A program made the position numbers and the translations under genes. From a virus, in the IMG/VR virus record IMGVR_UViG_3300044998_000815, positions 1 to 21,682 of that record: a stretch of DNA of 21,682 nucleotides; one strand, written 5' to 3'. How positions within the stretch are numbered: the first letter of the stretch is position 1; every line of letters begins with the position of its first letter. Shown here one piece after another: positions 1 through 7,587 of this stretch. The notes beneath the pieces were generated by a model, which was given only the letters and a program-made list of their open reading frames with translations, did not search any database and was not told where the DNA came from.

Positions 1-1202
1 CGCTGCCCGGTGACGTGTTCCTGCTCAATTGGCCGCGTTTGGGTATCGACCAGATGGTGGTGCGCGTCACCGGCATCGACACCGGCCCCTTGGGTGCGGC
101 CGAGTGGCGCATCGACGCGATGGAAGATGTATTCGGGATGAGCGATACGGTGCTGTCGCCCCCGCCACCGCACGTCGAGGAACCGACCCTCTCACCGTTG
201 CCACCCGCCTTGGTGCTGGCGGTCGAGGTGCCGTATTGGGAACTGGCCCGACGCTTGTCGCGCGCAGATCTGGCCTATCTGGCCGATACCGACACCTATC
301 TCGGCGCGCTGGCGGCCGCAGGCGGGACCGGGCAACTGAACTGGCAACTGGCTACCGGCGCGTCGGGCGGAGACCTCACTGCCGTGGGGGGCGAAGACTA
401 CGCGCCACTCGTGACGGTCGATACAGCCTTGCCTGCCAGTGAGGCCGATGCCATCGGCGTGCCGGTCACGGCCATCAGCCAGCCGGAGAGACTGGCCGTA
501 GGCGACTACGCCTATCTGGTCGATGCCGGTAGCGCACTCCGGGAGGCGGTGGAGGTGCTGGCGTTTGATCCGATGGTAGGCACCATTGATCTCGCCCGCG
601 GCGTGCTCGACACCACCCCACAGGCCCACCCGGCGGGGACACGGCTGATCGGCGTCGGTGAATGGCTGGCATCCGAAGGTACCGAGCGCGCCCCGGGCGA
701 GTCGGTGTTTGTGGGCGCGATCCCTCGCACGTCGACCGATCAGGGCAACCCTGTGCTGGCCGCCAACGGCCAGCCGATGGTGCTGGCCGGGCGACAGGCC
801 CGCCCGTATCCACCGGGGCGCGTCCGCCTCAACAGGGCGGCAGACCCGGCCGTCGTGGCAGGCGATCTCACCATCACCTGGGCGCACCGCGACCGCACGC
901 AGCAGACCGCCTATCTGGTGCACCAGGACGAGGGCAACATCGGCCCGGAGCCGGGCACCACCTACACCGTGCGGGTGCGGGATGCAGGCGGCACCGTGGT
1001 GCGCACGATCAGCGGCCTGGCCGGCACCAGCTGGACCTGGGATGTGGCCACGGCGGCCAGCGATGCCAGCGCGGCGGGCGGCCAGGTCACCATCGAACTA
1101 TGGGCCTCGCGCGGCGGGCTGGACAGCTGGCAACCGCAAACTCGCACGGTCGAACGTGCAGGCTACGGCCTGCGCTGGGGACAGTATTGGGGCGGCGTGT
1201 GA
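1..1202 (+). CDS. Phage tail-tip / host-attachment protein, C-terminal part (5' end outside window)
   Basis: The reading frame is open from base 3 with no stop before it, so the gene begins left of the window; about 400 residues are visible. The first visible residues (LPGDVFLLNWPRLGID, followed by an MVVRV strand) look like the end of the putative phage tail protein family related to lambda J and gene-transfer-agent host-specificity proteins, which forms the distal tail hub. After a Pro-rich linker (PPPPHVEEP) comes a beta-rich region ending in fibronectin-like strands (DLTITWAHRD, TYTVRVRDAG, VTIELWASR) and a Trp/Gly-rich C-terminus. Such C-termini commonly contact the host surface. Its TGA shares one base with the next ATG (TGATG), so translation is probably coupled. 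The family call rests on pattern recall; a tail/baseplate role is well supported by the neighbours. Confidence 0.75.
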   Translation, partial: LPGDVFLLNWPRLGIDQMVVRVTGIDTGPLGAAEWRIDAMEDVFGMSDTVLSPPPPHVEEPTLSPLPPALVLAVEVPYWELARRLSRADLAYLADTDTYLGALAAAGGTGQLNWQLATGASGGDLTAVGGEDYAPLVTVDTALPASEADAIGVPVTAISQPERLAVGDYAYLVDAGSALREAVEVLAFDPMVGTIDLARGVLDTTPQAHPAGTRLIGVGEWLASEGTERAPGESVFVGAIPRTSTDQGNPVLAANGQPMVLAGRQARPYPPGRVRLNRAADPAVVAGDLTITWAHRDRTQQTAYLVHQDEGNIGPEPGTTYTVRVRDAGGTVVRTISGLAGTSWTWDVATAASDASAAGGQVTIELWASRGGLDSWQPQTRTVERAGYGLRWGQYWGGV

Positions 1203-1798
1203 TGGAGCCGCGCATCGATGTTCATCTGCTCACCCTGAACGAGCCTGCTGAATGGCGTGAGGCCTGCATCGCGAGCCTCGAAGGCGCATCGATCCAGTTG
1301 CACGTTCTGCCCGGCATTCCCGGTCGCATCGGTGAGGCACGCGCCGCTGGCTATGCGCAGGGCACCTTGCCCCTGGTGTCCTTCGTCGATCCCGACGACT
1401 TGTACGAAGCCAGCGCCTTCATGCAACTGGCCGATGCGCTGGATGCCTGCCCGCAGGCGGTGATGGCCTACACCGACGAGGCGCTGATGGACGAGTCTGG
1501 CCGGGACATCGCGGTGCGGCGTCTGGCCTACAGCCGCTGGCAGCACGCCAACAGCGCCAGCCACGTGCACGGCCTGATCGTGATGCGACGCTCCGCCGTC
1601 GAGGCCGTGCTCGAGGAAACGACCGACCTCCACAACTTCGCCGACTGGCTGCTGACCCTGCTGGTGGCCAAGCGCGGCGGTGTGCTGTACCTGCCCATCG
1701 TTGGACGTCACTGGCGGCAGCATCCGCAACAAAGCCACCGCACCGGCGACCCGGAAGCCCTCCGGCGCATCCGGCAAGCCGCCCCCCTTTGGAGATAA
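1202..1798 (+). CDS. GT-A-like (family 2 type) glycosyltransferase in the tail operon
   Basis: The protein has 198 residues. The N-terminus (IDVHLLTLNEPAEWREACIASL) resembles the first Rossmann strand and helix of family 2 glycosyltransferases. A DPDD motif at residues 63-66, preceded by hydrophobic LVSFV, is a good DxD metal and nucleotide-sugar site. A later TDEA and a C-terminal RHWRQH element fit GT2 folds. It is shorter than most GT2 enzymes (230-350 residues), so it may be a minimal catalytic domain. The ATG overlaps the stop of the tail gene by one base and the DUF2793 gene follows after two bases, so it is expressed with late structural genes. This suggests it modifies a virion part or host surface glycan rather than DNA, but the substrate is inference. 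Confidence 0.65.
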   Translation: MEPRIDVHLLTLNEPAEWREACIASLEGASIQLHVLPGIPGRIGEARAAGYAQGTLPLVSFVDPDDLYEASAFMQLADALDACPQAVMAYTDEALMDESGRDIAVRRLAYSRWQHANSASHVHGLIVMRRSAVEAVLEETTDLHNFADWLLTLLVAKRGGVLYLPIVGRHWRQHPQQSHRTGDPEALRRIRQAAPLWR

Positions 1799-1800
1799 GC

Positions 1801-2151
1801 ATGTCATCGACCGACCCGAACCTGGGACTCAACTACGGCTGGACGCTCGGCGAAAGCGGCTGGGACAGCGGCATGGACGCCAACCTCAAGCGCCTCGGCG
1901 CGGTGGTCGGCCTGTCCGTGAAAGACCGCGACCTGACCACGCCACCGGCCAGCCCCGCCAACGGTGACCGCTACATCGTGCCTGCCGCCGCCACCGGCAT
2001 GTGGGCAGGCAAGACCAACCAGATCGCGGTACGCATCGATGGCACGTGGGAGTTTCACCCGCCCAAGGTGGGCTGGCTTTGCTACATCGAGGACGAGGCC
2101 AAGCTCTCGGCCTACAAGTCCACCGGCTGGAGCGCAGGCCTCGCCATCTGA
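1801..2151 (+). CDS. DUF2793 family phage protein
   Basis: The protein has 116 residues. Its pattern, a conserved SVKDRDLTTPPASPANGDRYIV block followed by GMWAGKTNQIAVRIDGTWEF and a GW core, matches my memory of DUF2793, a small beta-rich domain found in tail-fibre or tail-associated proteins of phages and gene-transfer agents. ATG at 1801 is chosen over an upstream in-frame TTG at 1789 because GGAG at 1791-1794 sits six bases before it. It is the last gene before a hairpin that separates the tail genes from the lysis cassette. A role in the tail or in host recognition is inferred from position; no catalytic motif is visible. Confidence 0.7.
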   Translation: MSSTDPNLGLNYGWTLGESGWDSGMDANLKRLGAVVGLSVKDRDLTTPPASPANGDRYIVPAAATGMWAGKTNQIAVRIDGTWEFHPPKVGWLCYIEDEAKLSAYKSTGWSAGLAI

Positions 2152-2174
2152 TCTTCACCCGCCCGCAACCCGCG

Positions 2175-2205
2175 AACCCGCCCACGAGGCGGGTTTGTCG
2201 TTTTT
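2175..2205 (+). terminator. Hairpin with downstream T-run between tail and lysis genes
   Basis: Perfect 8-bp arms AACCCGCC (2175-2182) and GGCGGGTT (2188-2195) flank the loop CACGA. The right arm runs into TGTCG and then TTTTT (2201-2205). The T-run is interrupted, so termination may be partial. It would reduce read-through from tail genes into the lysis cassette or stabilise the upstream mRNA end. Confidence 0.65.
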
Positions 2206-2215
2206 GGAGACCGCA

Positions 2216-2518
2216 ATGACTGACGAACACCAACCCGCCGCCCTCGTGGAGAACATGCTCCTGCTGCGACGCGAGGACTTCGACGAACTGCTCGACCGCG
2301 CCGCTGAACGCGGAGCCGAGCGTTGCCTTGCCCATCTCGGGCTGGAGAACGGCAGTGCCGCGAAGGACATCCGCGAACTGCGCGATCTGCTGGAAGCCTG
2401 GCGCGATGCTCGCCGCACCGCGTGGCAGACCGCGGTCAAGGTCATCACCACCGGCATCCTGGCGGCGCTGCTGGTGGGGGCCGCCATCAAGTTGAAACTG
2501 ATGGGAGGCCCGCAATGA
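2216..2518 (+). CDS. DUF6127-like small membrane protein of the lysis cassette
   Basis: The protein has 100 residues. The N-terminal part is charged and helical (LLLRREDFDELLDRAAERGAERCLAHLGL). A second amphipathic helix follows (IRELRDLLEAWRDARRTAW), then one hydrophobic segment at residues 74-94 (VKVITTGILAALLVGAAIKL) and a short polar tail. This matches DUF6127 proteins next to phage holins as I remember them. ATG 2216 has GGAG at 2206-2209 with good spacing. The stop overlaps the next start as ATGA (2515-2518), so it is coupled to the holin. With one predicted membrane segment it could be a second holin or antiholin; that role is inference. Confidence 0.65.
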   Translation: MTDEHQPAALVENMLLLRREDFDELLDRAAERGAERCLAHLGLENGSAAKDIRELRDLLEAWRDARRTAWQTAVKVITTGILAALLVGAAIKLKLMGGPQ

Positions 2519-2988
2519 TCGAGACACTGCTTGGTGGCCTCCTCGGTGGGGCCTTCCGTCTGGCACCGGAGATCCTGAAGTGGCTGGACCGCAAGGGCGA
2601 GCGCAGTCACGAACTGGCGATGCAGGACAAGGCGCTGGAGTTCGAGAAGCTGCGTGGCGCGCAGCGAATGTCGGAAATCGGCGCGGGTGCCGATGCCGCG
2701 TGGAACGTTGGGGCCATCGAGACCTTGCGAGAGGCCGTCGCGGCGCAGGGGCAGCGTTCTGGCGTGCGCTGGGCCGATGCCCTCTCCAGCAGCGTTCGTC
2801 CCGTCATCACCTACTGGTTCATGGCGCTGTACTGCGCGGCCAAGACTGCAGCATTCGCAGCAGCTATGACTGCTGGCGCTGGCTGGGGCACGGCCATCCT
2901 GCACGCCTGGACGGAGGCCGATCAGGCGCTGTGGGCCGGGGTGCTGAACTTCTGGTTCCTGAATCGAACTCTGGAAAAGGCGCGATGA
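2515..2988 (+). CDS. Holin of the 3-TM (gene-transfer-agent holin-like) type
   Basis: The protein has 157 residues. It has an N-terminal Gly-rich amphipathic stretch (LLGGLLGGAFRLAPEILKWL), a long charged helix (residues 25-75), then membrane-like segments at about 97-118 (VITYWFMALYCAAKTAAFAAAM) and 138-150 (ALWAGVLNFWFLN). The SSVRPVITYWF motif is typical of the Holin_3TMs family. Holins open the inner membrane at the end of the lytic cycle so that the endolysin, which here has no signal peptide, can reach the cell wall. The gene sits between the DUF6127-like gene and HNH gene with ATGA overlaps at both ends. The family assignment is from memory; the role is strengthened by the endolysin two genes downstream. 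Confidence 0.75.
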   Translation: MIETLLGGLLGGAFRLAPEILKWLDRKGERSHELAMQDKALEFEKLRGAQRMSEIGAGADAAWNVGAIETLREAVAAQGQRSGVRWADALSSSVRPVITYWFMALYCAAKTAAFAAAMTAGAGWGTAILHAWTEADQALWAGVLNFWFLNRTLEKAR

Positions 2989-3470
2989 GCTCTGTGATGG
3001 CACGCACCGGCAGACCCGAGACACCGATTCGCTTGCGTTTCTTGTCGAAATTCGAATTCGCCCCGGATACCGGCTGCTGGGTGTGGACGGCGGCACGGCA
3101 TCCACAAGGCTACGGGCTCATCAAGCGCAAGGATGGCGCGCAGCTGCGTGCGCATCGCCTGGCTTACGAGCTGGCGTATGGGCCGATTCCGCAAGGCTTG
3201 CAGGTCTGCCATCGCTGCGACAACCCTCGGTGTGTTCGCCCGAGCCACATGTTCCTCGGCACCGCCGAGGACAACGCTGCAGATATGGTCGCCAAAGGAC
3301 GATCTGCGCGTCTCGCTGGCGAACGAAATGGCGCTGCCCGACTGTCCCGGCGGGACGTCGAGACAATCCGCGCTTCATGTGCCACCTACCGTTCGCTTGC
3401 CCAGCGGTTCAATGTGTCCCCTTCGGCGATCGGATTCATCAAGCGGAGGGAGCGATGGAAACACCTCTGA
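2985..3470 (+). CDS. HNH endonuclease with C-terminal helix-turn-helix
   Basis: The protein has 161 residues. It begins with a GCWVWTAARHPQGYGLIKRKDG-type domain, then AHRLAYE (H57), then a treble-clef nuclease core CHRCDNPRCVRPSH (C75, H76, C78, N80, C83, H88). This is the HNH_3-like signature of phage-borne free-standing homing endonucleases. The C-terminus (LSRRDVETIRASCATYRSLAQRFNVSPSAIGFIKRR, about 120-156) is a helix-turn-helix of the kind fused to such enzymes. It overlaps the holin stop (ATGA) and the endolysin start (16 bases), so it is tightly built into the lysis cassette. Selfish homing activity is the family default; packaging-type HNH function is less likely because terminase genes are not adjacent. 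Confidence 0.85.
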   Translation: MSSVMARTGRPETPIRLRFLSKFEFAPDTGCWVWTAARHPQGYGLIKRKDGAQLRAHRLAYELAYGPIPQGLQVCHRCDNPRCVRPSHMFLGTAEDNAADMVAKGRSARLAGERNGAARLSRRDVETIRASCATYRSLAQRFNVSPSAIGFIKRRERWKHL

Positions 3471-3934
3471 TTCGAGTTCCGCCGCAGGCAATCGAGTTGG
3501 CCAAGCGCTTCGAGGGCTTCCATCGTTTGCCGAAAAACGATCCTGGCCGGGCACATCCCTACGTCTGCCCGGCCGGCTACTGGACCATCGGCTTCGGCCA
3601 CCTGTGCGATCCGCAACACCCGCCGATCACGGAAGTCGAAGCCGAGGTCTATCTGCAGCGTGACCTTCAGGTAGCACTGTCAGCAACGCTGCGCTACTGC
3701 CCGGTGTTGGCCACCGAACCCGAGGGGCGGCTCGCCGCCATCGTGGACTTCACGTTCAACCTCGGCGCGGGGCGGCTGCAGACGTCGACGTTGCGTCGTC
3801 GGGTCAACCAGCGGGACTGGTCAGGCGCCGCCACCGAACTGCGCAGATGGATCTACGGCGGGGGCAGGGTGCTCTCGGGCTTGGTCGCACGCCGCGACAC
3901 CGAGGCAGCCCTGCTTCTGTTGCTGCGATCCTGA
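3455..3934 (+). CDS. Endolysin, GH24 lysozyme (muramidase)
   Basis: The protein has 159 residues. It cleaves the MurNAc-GlcNAc bond of peptidoglycan for host lysis. KRFEGFH supplies the catalytic Glu (E20). CPAGYWTIGFGH supplies C38 and T44, matching the E / D-or-C / T triad of T4/P22-type lysozymes with the Cys variant in place of Asp. The gap between E20 and C38 is longer than in T4 lysozyme. VDFTFNLGAG and RRWIYGGGRVLSGLVARRDTE are the standard later GH24 motifs. No signal peptide or SAR segment is visible, so export should need the holin. The start lies inside the HNH gene, overlapping by 16 bases, with GGAGG just upstream. It is the last recognisable late gene; no Rz/Rz1 follows. Confidence 0.9.
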   Translation: METPLIRVPPQAIELAKRFEGFHRLPKNDPGRAHPYVCPAGYWTIGFGHLCDPQHPPITEVEAEVYLQRDLQVALSATLRYCPVLATEPEGRLAAIVDFTFNLGAGRLQTSTLRRRVNQRDWSGAATELRRWIYGGGRVLSGLVARRDTEAALLLLLRS

Positions 3935-4051
3935 CAACGTGGTGATCTGAGTTGGCTGCATCAACAGGCTAAGCGGCGTACGCGCGCACTACGCCAGGCG
4001 CACAAGAGCGTACTGCGAGTCCTCGTCCTATCCATCTGCTGGTCGGCGAAA

Positions 4052-4057
4052 TACAAT
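4052..4057 (+). promoter_or_regulatory. Possible -10 box for the restriction gene
   Basis: TACAAT matches the sigma-70 -10 consensus at five of six positions and lies 66 bp before the start of the restriction gene, in a locally AT-rich patch. No matching -35 box is found 16-18 bp upstream, so the call is weak. If used, the transcript leader would contain the hairpin at 4081-4102. Confidence 0.25.
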
Positions 4058-4080
4058 TATGTTCGCAAGCCACCGCTTCC

Positions 4081-4102
4081 GCTTGACTCGGGTGAGTCAA
4101 GC
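4081..4102. promoter_or_regulatory. Perfect 9-bp inverted repeat upstream of the restriction gene
   Basis: Arms GCTTGACTC (4081-4089) and GAGTCAAGC (4094-4102) are perfectly complementary around GGGT. It lies 15 bp before the restriction-enzyme start. It could be an operator for a controller protein, a leader hairpin limiting translation, or a terminator of upstream phage transcription; a poly-T run does not follow, which weakens the last option. Confidence 0.5.
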
Positions 4103-4123
4103 TATTTCAAAAAAGGCATGAAT

Positions 4124-5116
4124 ATGCAGCCCAGGACAGATCTTATAAAGCTAACAAACAATAAGGCGCAAATCGAAAAGCTGCTCTTTGAATTGGTCCT
4201 GAATCCACGCCTTAAGGCAATCGAGTGGTCAAGGATAACCAAGCAAACTCCCAACATTAAGATCGGCTATCCTGGGCAGCATCTGGCATCTCTTGTGACA
4301 GGAATGGAAGGGGAGCGGACTGGAGCTCGTGGAAATGACTTGACTGATGGATCTGAGGTTAAGTCTTGTTCAAGGATTGATCAGCTTGACAAGTGCAACT
4401 CTTGCGGTGCTGGTGTAGCGCGCTTGGAAGAGGAATGCGCCGAGTGTGGATCGAAAGACATCAAGAGAAACAACGATTCCAAATGGCTATTTACCATCCG
4501 AACCGAAAGCGATCTTACAACACTTCTGAGGCGGGTTGGTCGAGTTGTTTTGGTTCTGGGCGACTATCCAGAGTTTGACGCTGGAAACTTTGAAACTCTG
4601 CGGTTTCAGGCCTTTGAGATTTGGCCCCAGCACATTCGCAATCGCCGCTTCGCGGAGATTATGACGAACTATTACAACAAGATCTATTTGGAGCACAAGA
4701 AGAAGGACCCCAACAAGACTCCTGCGCCCAAGAATTTCTGGCCGGATCAGTATCAGTTCTATCTTTGCAATCCGATTAGAACCTTTCTCTGCGAAGTGAA
4801 GACGGCCAATACCGATCCAAAACTTGAGATCCTAGAGTATGTGGAGCCGGCGGCCAGCAGAGAGAATCTTCCATCGTTGCCCATGCCAAAGGATGTGCTT
4901 AAGAAGGAGGAGCTGGTGACGCTTGAATCGGCGCCAATAGATGAGCTCCGCGCCTCACTTCCTCCAGGCGTTGTGGCGCACGCAACTGCCAGCCCTAAAG
5001 AACTGATTTCGCAGATGACGCACATCAGCGAAGCGCTTCGCAATCGCCTAGATCTTCGCGACACCGACAAGATTTCAGTATCTAAGTCAGAGTACAAGCG
5101 AAAGAATAAAGCATAG
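4124..5116 (+). CDS. Type II restriction endonuclease, MamI-like
   Basis: The protein has about 330 residues. The region GARGNDLTDGSEVKSCSRIDQLD holds a PD-(D/E)XK-like active site (D74/D77 ... E80-V-K82, counted from the upstream ATG at 4118). It is followed by a four-cysteine zinc ribbon (C93-x2-C96 and C107-x2-C110), an arrangement I associate with the MamI restriction enzyme family (MamI cuts GATNNNNATC). The specificity here is not proven. ATG 4124 has AGG seven bases upstream, whereas ATG 4118 is too close to it, so 4124 is preferred. The C-terminal third is charged and ends in Lys-rich KSEYKRKNKA. Base composition is clearly AT-richer than the phage genes, a sign of transfer. Its methyltransferase partner is convergent at 5480-7393. 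Confidence 0.7.
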   Translation: MQPRTDLIKLTNNKAQIEKLLFELVLNPRLKAIEWSRITKQTPNIKIGYPGQHLASLVTGMEGERTGARGNDLTDGSEVKSCSRIDQLDKCNSCGAGVARLEEECAECGSKDIKRNNDSKWLFTIRTESDLTTLLRRVGRVVLVLGDYPEFDAGNFETLRFQAFEIWPQHIRNRRFAEIMTNYYNKIYLEHKKKDPNKTPAPKNFWPDQYQFYLCNPIRTFLCEVKTANTDPKLEILEYVEPAASRENLPSLPMPKDVLKKEELVTLESAPIDELRASLPPGVVAHATASPKELISQMTHISEALRNRLDLRDTDKISVSKSEYKRKNKA

Positions 5117-5156
5117 CGCAGCGTTCCGACTAAACTATTTTACGGCTGGTGCCTGA

Positions 5157-5453
5157 ATGAGCGAAGGCGGTACCCCGGGGGGCAGCGAGTATCTGGAGGT
5201 GAGAGGGCGTCTATGCGCAGCCTTGGCCCGCGATCTTGCTGACAGCATACTTTCCGACTCGCGTGGAGCTGCACGCCTAGCCGAACTACTTAACGAAGGA
5301 GTCGAAGGCTTCTCAGCCTCGTCCGACTTGGAATTGCTTGAAGCCATCTTTGAGGCGGGGCTCGAGGGCCAAAATTCCGATGACGTTGAGAAGTTAATTG
5401 GATTCATGGCCGATCAAAGTCAAGACGACCAGTCCGCCTACCGTCCGTACTGA
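5157..5453 (+). CDS. Small acidic protein of unknown role inside the restriction-modification locus
   Basis: The predicted protein has 98 residues. It is rich in Glu, Asp, Leu and Ala and probably all-helical (RLCAALARDLADSILSDSRGAARLAELLNEGVEGF; LELLEAIFEAGLEGQNSDDVEKLIGFMADQ). I do not recognise a family. It starts 40 bp after the restriction gene and ends 26 bp before the 3' end of the convergent methyltransferase gene. ATG 5157 has no strong Shine-Dalgarno sequence. An acidic partner could modulate or inhibit the nuclease, or be a subunit; this is speculation. Codon use resembles the restriction gene rather than the phage, which supports its reality. Confidence 0.5.
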   Translation: MSEGGTPGGSEYLEVRGRLCAALARDLADSILSDSRGAARLAELLNEGVEGFSASSDLELLEAIFEAGLEGQNSDDVEKLIGFMADQSQDDQSAYRPY

Positions 5454-5479
5454 AGCGCTGACCCTACACCGCGCACCAA

Positions 5480-7393
5480 TTAAGCAATTTCGAGCGCGGC
5501 GAGCTTTGATTCCAGGTTCCATTGGAGTTGGCTTGACTCGCGTGCGAGCCTGGCCTCTTCCTTCAGGATCGCGGCGATTTCCTCTGCTTGTGAATTGGCC
5601 TCCAGTAGCCGATGGGGCACCTTAAGCATCGCCACATCCTTCGGGTGAAGGTGCGCAGTTTGGCCCCTTACCATGCCCTGAAGTTGGGCCATGACTGCAG
5701 GACTGCGCAGGAAGGCCAATAGGATGAATGGATCAATTCGATCAGGCTTGGCGCGAATGAGCATCACCTCACCGACGAACGAAGCGGCGCCGCCAACAAA
5801 TTCCGGAATCTCAGTAATGATATCCACCTTCTTGGCGATGTATACCGGACTATGAGCGGAGGACGTCATCAATATGTCGCCAATTTGAAGCAGGAGATTT
5901 GACTTTTTCCGCTTTTCGCGCTCACTCAGCGGGATAAAGTTTCGGTCTCGCGCCGCCCACTCTATCCCTTTTCCGGACAGGTTTCCGACCTTCACCAAGA
6001 AGAGTCCTTCATCGGAATATGCGCTCCGCCCTGGTGTTCTGCCCGTCGTTATAACTTCGGTCAACTCTCCAAGCGGAATGCCCTCAGTCTCCACCTCCTT
6101 GTCGGAGGCAAGAAGCGATGGCAAGAGTGAAAATGAATCCTGCTTCTTGTGATCACCCAACCATCGGCAATTGGTCCCACCGTCTCCGCCGCTTACCAAT
6201 TGGCGAACTTCGGCAGCAATGCGTGCGAGCTGACCCCCGGGTTTGGGTCGGCCAGTCGAGTCATATCCGCAATTGGTGACCTCAGCCAACCACATCCGGT
6301 TGGGCTCGCTTGCTTCGGTAGCTTGCTTGTACTTCCTGGCAAAAAGTACAACCGTGTTTGTCTGTGTTCCGGTTGCATAGAAAGTTTCGGGAGGTAGGGT
6401 CATCAGCCCCTCCACGTATCCTTGCGTGCCAAAGTAGCGGCGCGGCAAATCAACGCGCTCGCTGTGGTTGGTGACAACACTTCGCGGAAGCACGATTGCC
6501 AGTCTTCCGCCGGGTTTCAGGAGCCGGAAGCACTGTTCTATGAAAATGATCTCACTCTGCTGCCTCGGATATGGCCGACCATCGGCACCGATGCAACTCG
6601 TAAATGCTGCTGCATCTTGCTTTTCAGGGTCGATGTAGACCCCAAATGGCGGATTGGTGAAAATGCAGTCGAACGAGTTGAACCAGTCTGCAGTTTCATG
6701 ATTGCCAATATCGAATAGTGAGTCCTGGAGGAGTCCGTTGAATGTCAACCAAGGTACGTGCCCGAGGTTTAGGTCTGCAAGGGCAAGCATTCTGGGGTTC
6801 TTATCGATACCCCAAACTCTCGGACTTTGCCGGCTGTTTTGTCCCCACAATCGAGCCACTTCGAGCAGAAAAGTGCCAGACCCACACGCCGGGTCAAGAA
6901 CTCTCTGGTCTGGTGTTGGAGCAACGATTTCAACAGATGCACGGACAATTTCGTCCGGTGTCAAGTAAATGCCGAGGCCTTTCCGAATTTCTGGCGGCAC
7001 GAACTCCCTCAGCGCTGCGCTTCTCACATCCAGGCCAATGTCCGTGATGCTTACCTCTGCGAAGATCGAAGCAACGCTTGCGAGGCACTCATCGCTCAGC
7101 TTGAGCTTTGCATCAGGCCAGACCTGCCTGATCGCGGGAGGGGCGTCTTTGACGTACGCCTTGAAGCTACCGCGGATCTGCTTCGCGACAGTTGCAGCTG
7201 GCAGTGTGAAGCGGCCCTTTGGATCGATACTTGCCACCAGGTCAGGCTGCTGCGAGGCGGAGCCCTCGTCGTTCTCCTTGAAGAACAGGAACTTGAGCAG
7301 TTCGTCGAACGACTCCTGGGGCTGGAGGCCGTCGATGTTGCGCATCATGTTGTGCGCCTCGCGGTAGATCGAAGCAAGCGCCTTGAAGTCCAT
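5480..7393 (-). CDS. N6-adenine DNA methyltransferase with one fused HsdS-like recognition domain
   Basis: The protein has 637 residues. A helical HsdM-like N-terminal part (1-140) is followed by an adenine methylase core: GIYLTPDEIV leads into motif I DPACGSGTFLLEVA (167-180), and motif IV NPPFG is at 247-251. LLKPGGRLAIVLP and the TGTQTNTVVLFARK element complete an N6_Mtase domain. From about 435 (IPLGELTEVITTGRTPG, LFLVKVGNLSGKGI) to the end is a single target-recognition domain plus a helical tail, as in HsdS half-subunits. It methylates adenine to protect host DNA from the convergent restriction enzyme. A single recognition domain suggests a homodimer reading a symmetric split site, consistent with a GATNNNNATC-type target. 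Start ATG 7393; only a weak GGAAA precedes it. Confidence 0.85.
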   Translation of the reverse strand: MDFKALASIYREAHNMMRNIDGLQPQESFDELLKFLFFKENDEGSASQQPDLVASIDPKGRFTLPAATVAKQIRGSFKAYVKDAPPAIRQVWPDAKLKLSDECLASVASIFAEVSITDIGLDVRSAALREFVPPEIRKGLGIYLTPDEIVRASVEIVAPTPDQRVLDPACGSGTFLLEVARLWGQNSRQSPRVWGIDKNPRMLALADLNLGHVPWLTFNGLLQDSLFDIGNHETADWFNSFDCIFTNPPFGVYIDPEKQDAAAFTSCIGADGRPYPRQQSEIIFIEQCFRLLKPGGRLAIVLPRSVVTNHSERVDLPRRYFGTQGYVEGLMTLPPETFYATGTQTNTVVLFARKYKQATEASEPNRMWLAEVTNCGYDSTGRPKPGGQLARIAAEVRQLVSGGDGGTNCRWLGDHKKQDSFSLLPSLLASDKEVETEGIPLGELTEVITTGRTPGRSAYSDEGLFLVKVGNLSGKGIEWAARDRNFIPLSEREKRKKSNLLLQIGDILMTSSAHSPVYIAKKVDIITEIPEFVGGAASFVGEVMLIRAKPDRIDPFILLAFLRSPAVMAQLQGMVRGQTAHLHPKDVAMLKVPHRLLEANSQAEEIAAILKEEARLARESSQLQWNLESKLAALEIA

Positions 7394-7587
7394 AGAACGA
7401 TTTCCAATGCTGCGTTAGAATTATTTCCATTGTGCCATCTACGGTGCACTCTGGCAACGCCGGTCAGTGAACACACTTGCGGATGCGCACAGGTTTTCGA
7501 CCCAAGACCTGGCCCTGGCTGCCGCTCGCCTGCCATTGCTGACGAGCGGCTCACCATCACCTCTCCGGCCAGGAAGGAGCTTATGCA

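Larger units (their letters stand above)
3935..4117. other. Intergenic junction between lysis genes and defence cargo
   Basis: These 183 bp hold no convincing gene. Visible elements are an inverted repeat with arms GGCGTA (3975-3980) and TACGCC (3990-3995), a TACAAT box at 4052-4057 that could be a -10 element but lacks a good -35, and a perfect hairpin at 4081-4102 (listed separately). Base composition changes here from GC-rich phage DNA to the AT-richer restriction gene, so one edge of the cargo lies near this stretch. Confidence 0.5.

Noticed and set aside
192-923. Long open frame on the minus strand opposite the tail gene
   Set aside because: It is antisense to a clear tail protein, has a His/Arg-rich composition typical of a GC-rich shadow frame, and has no recognisable domain.
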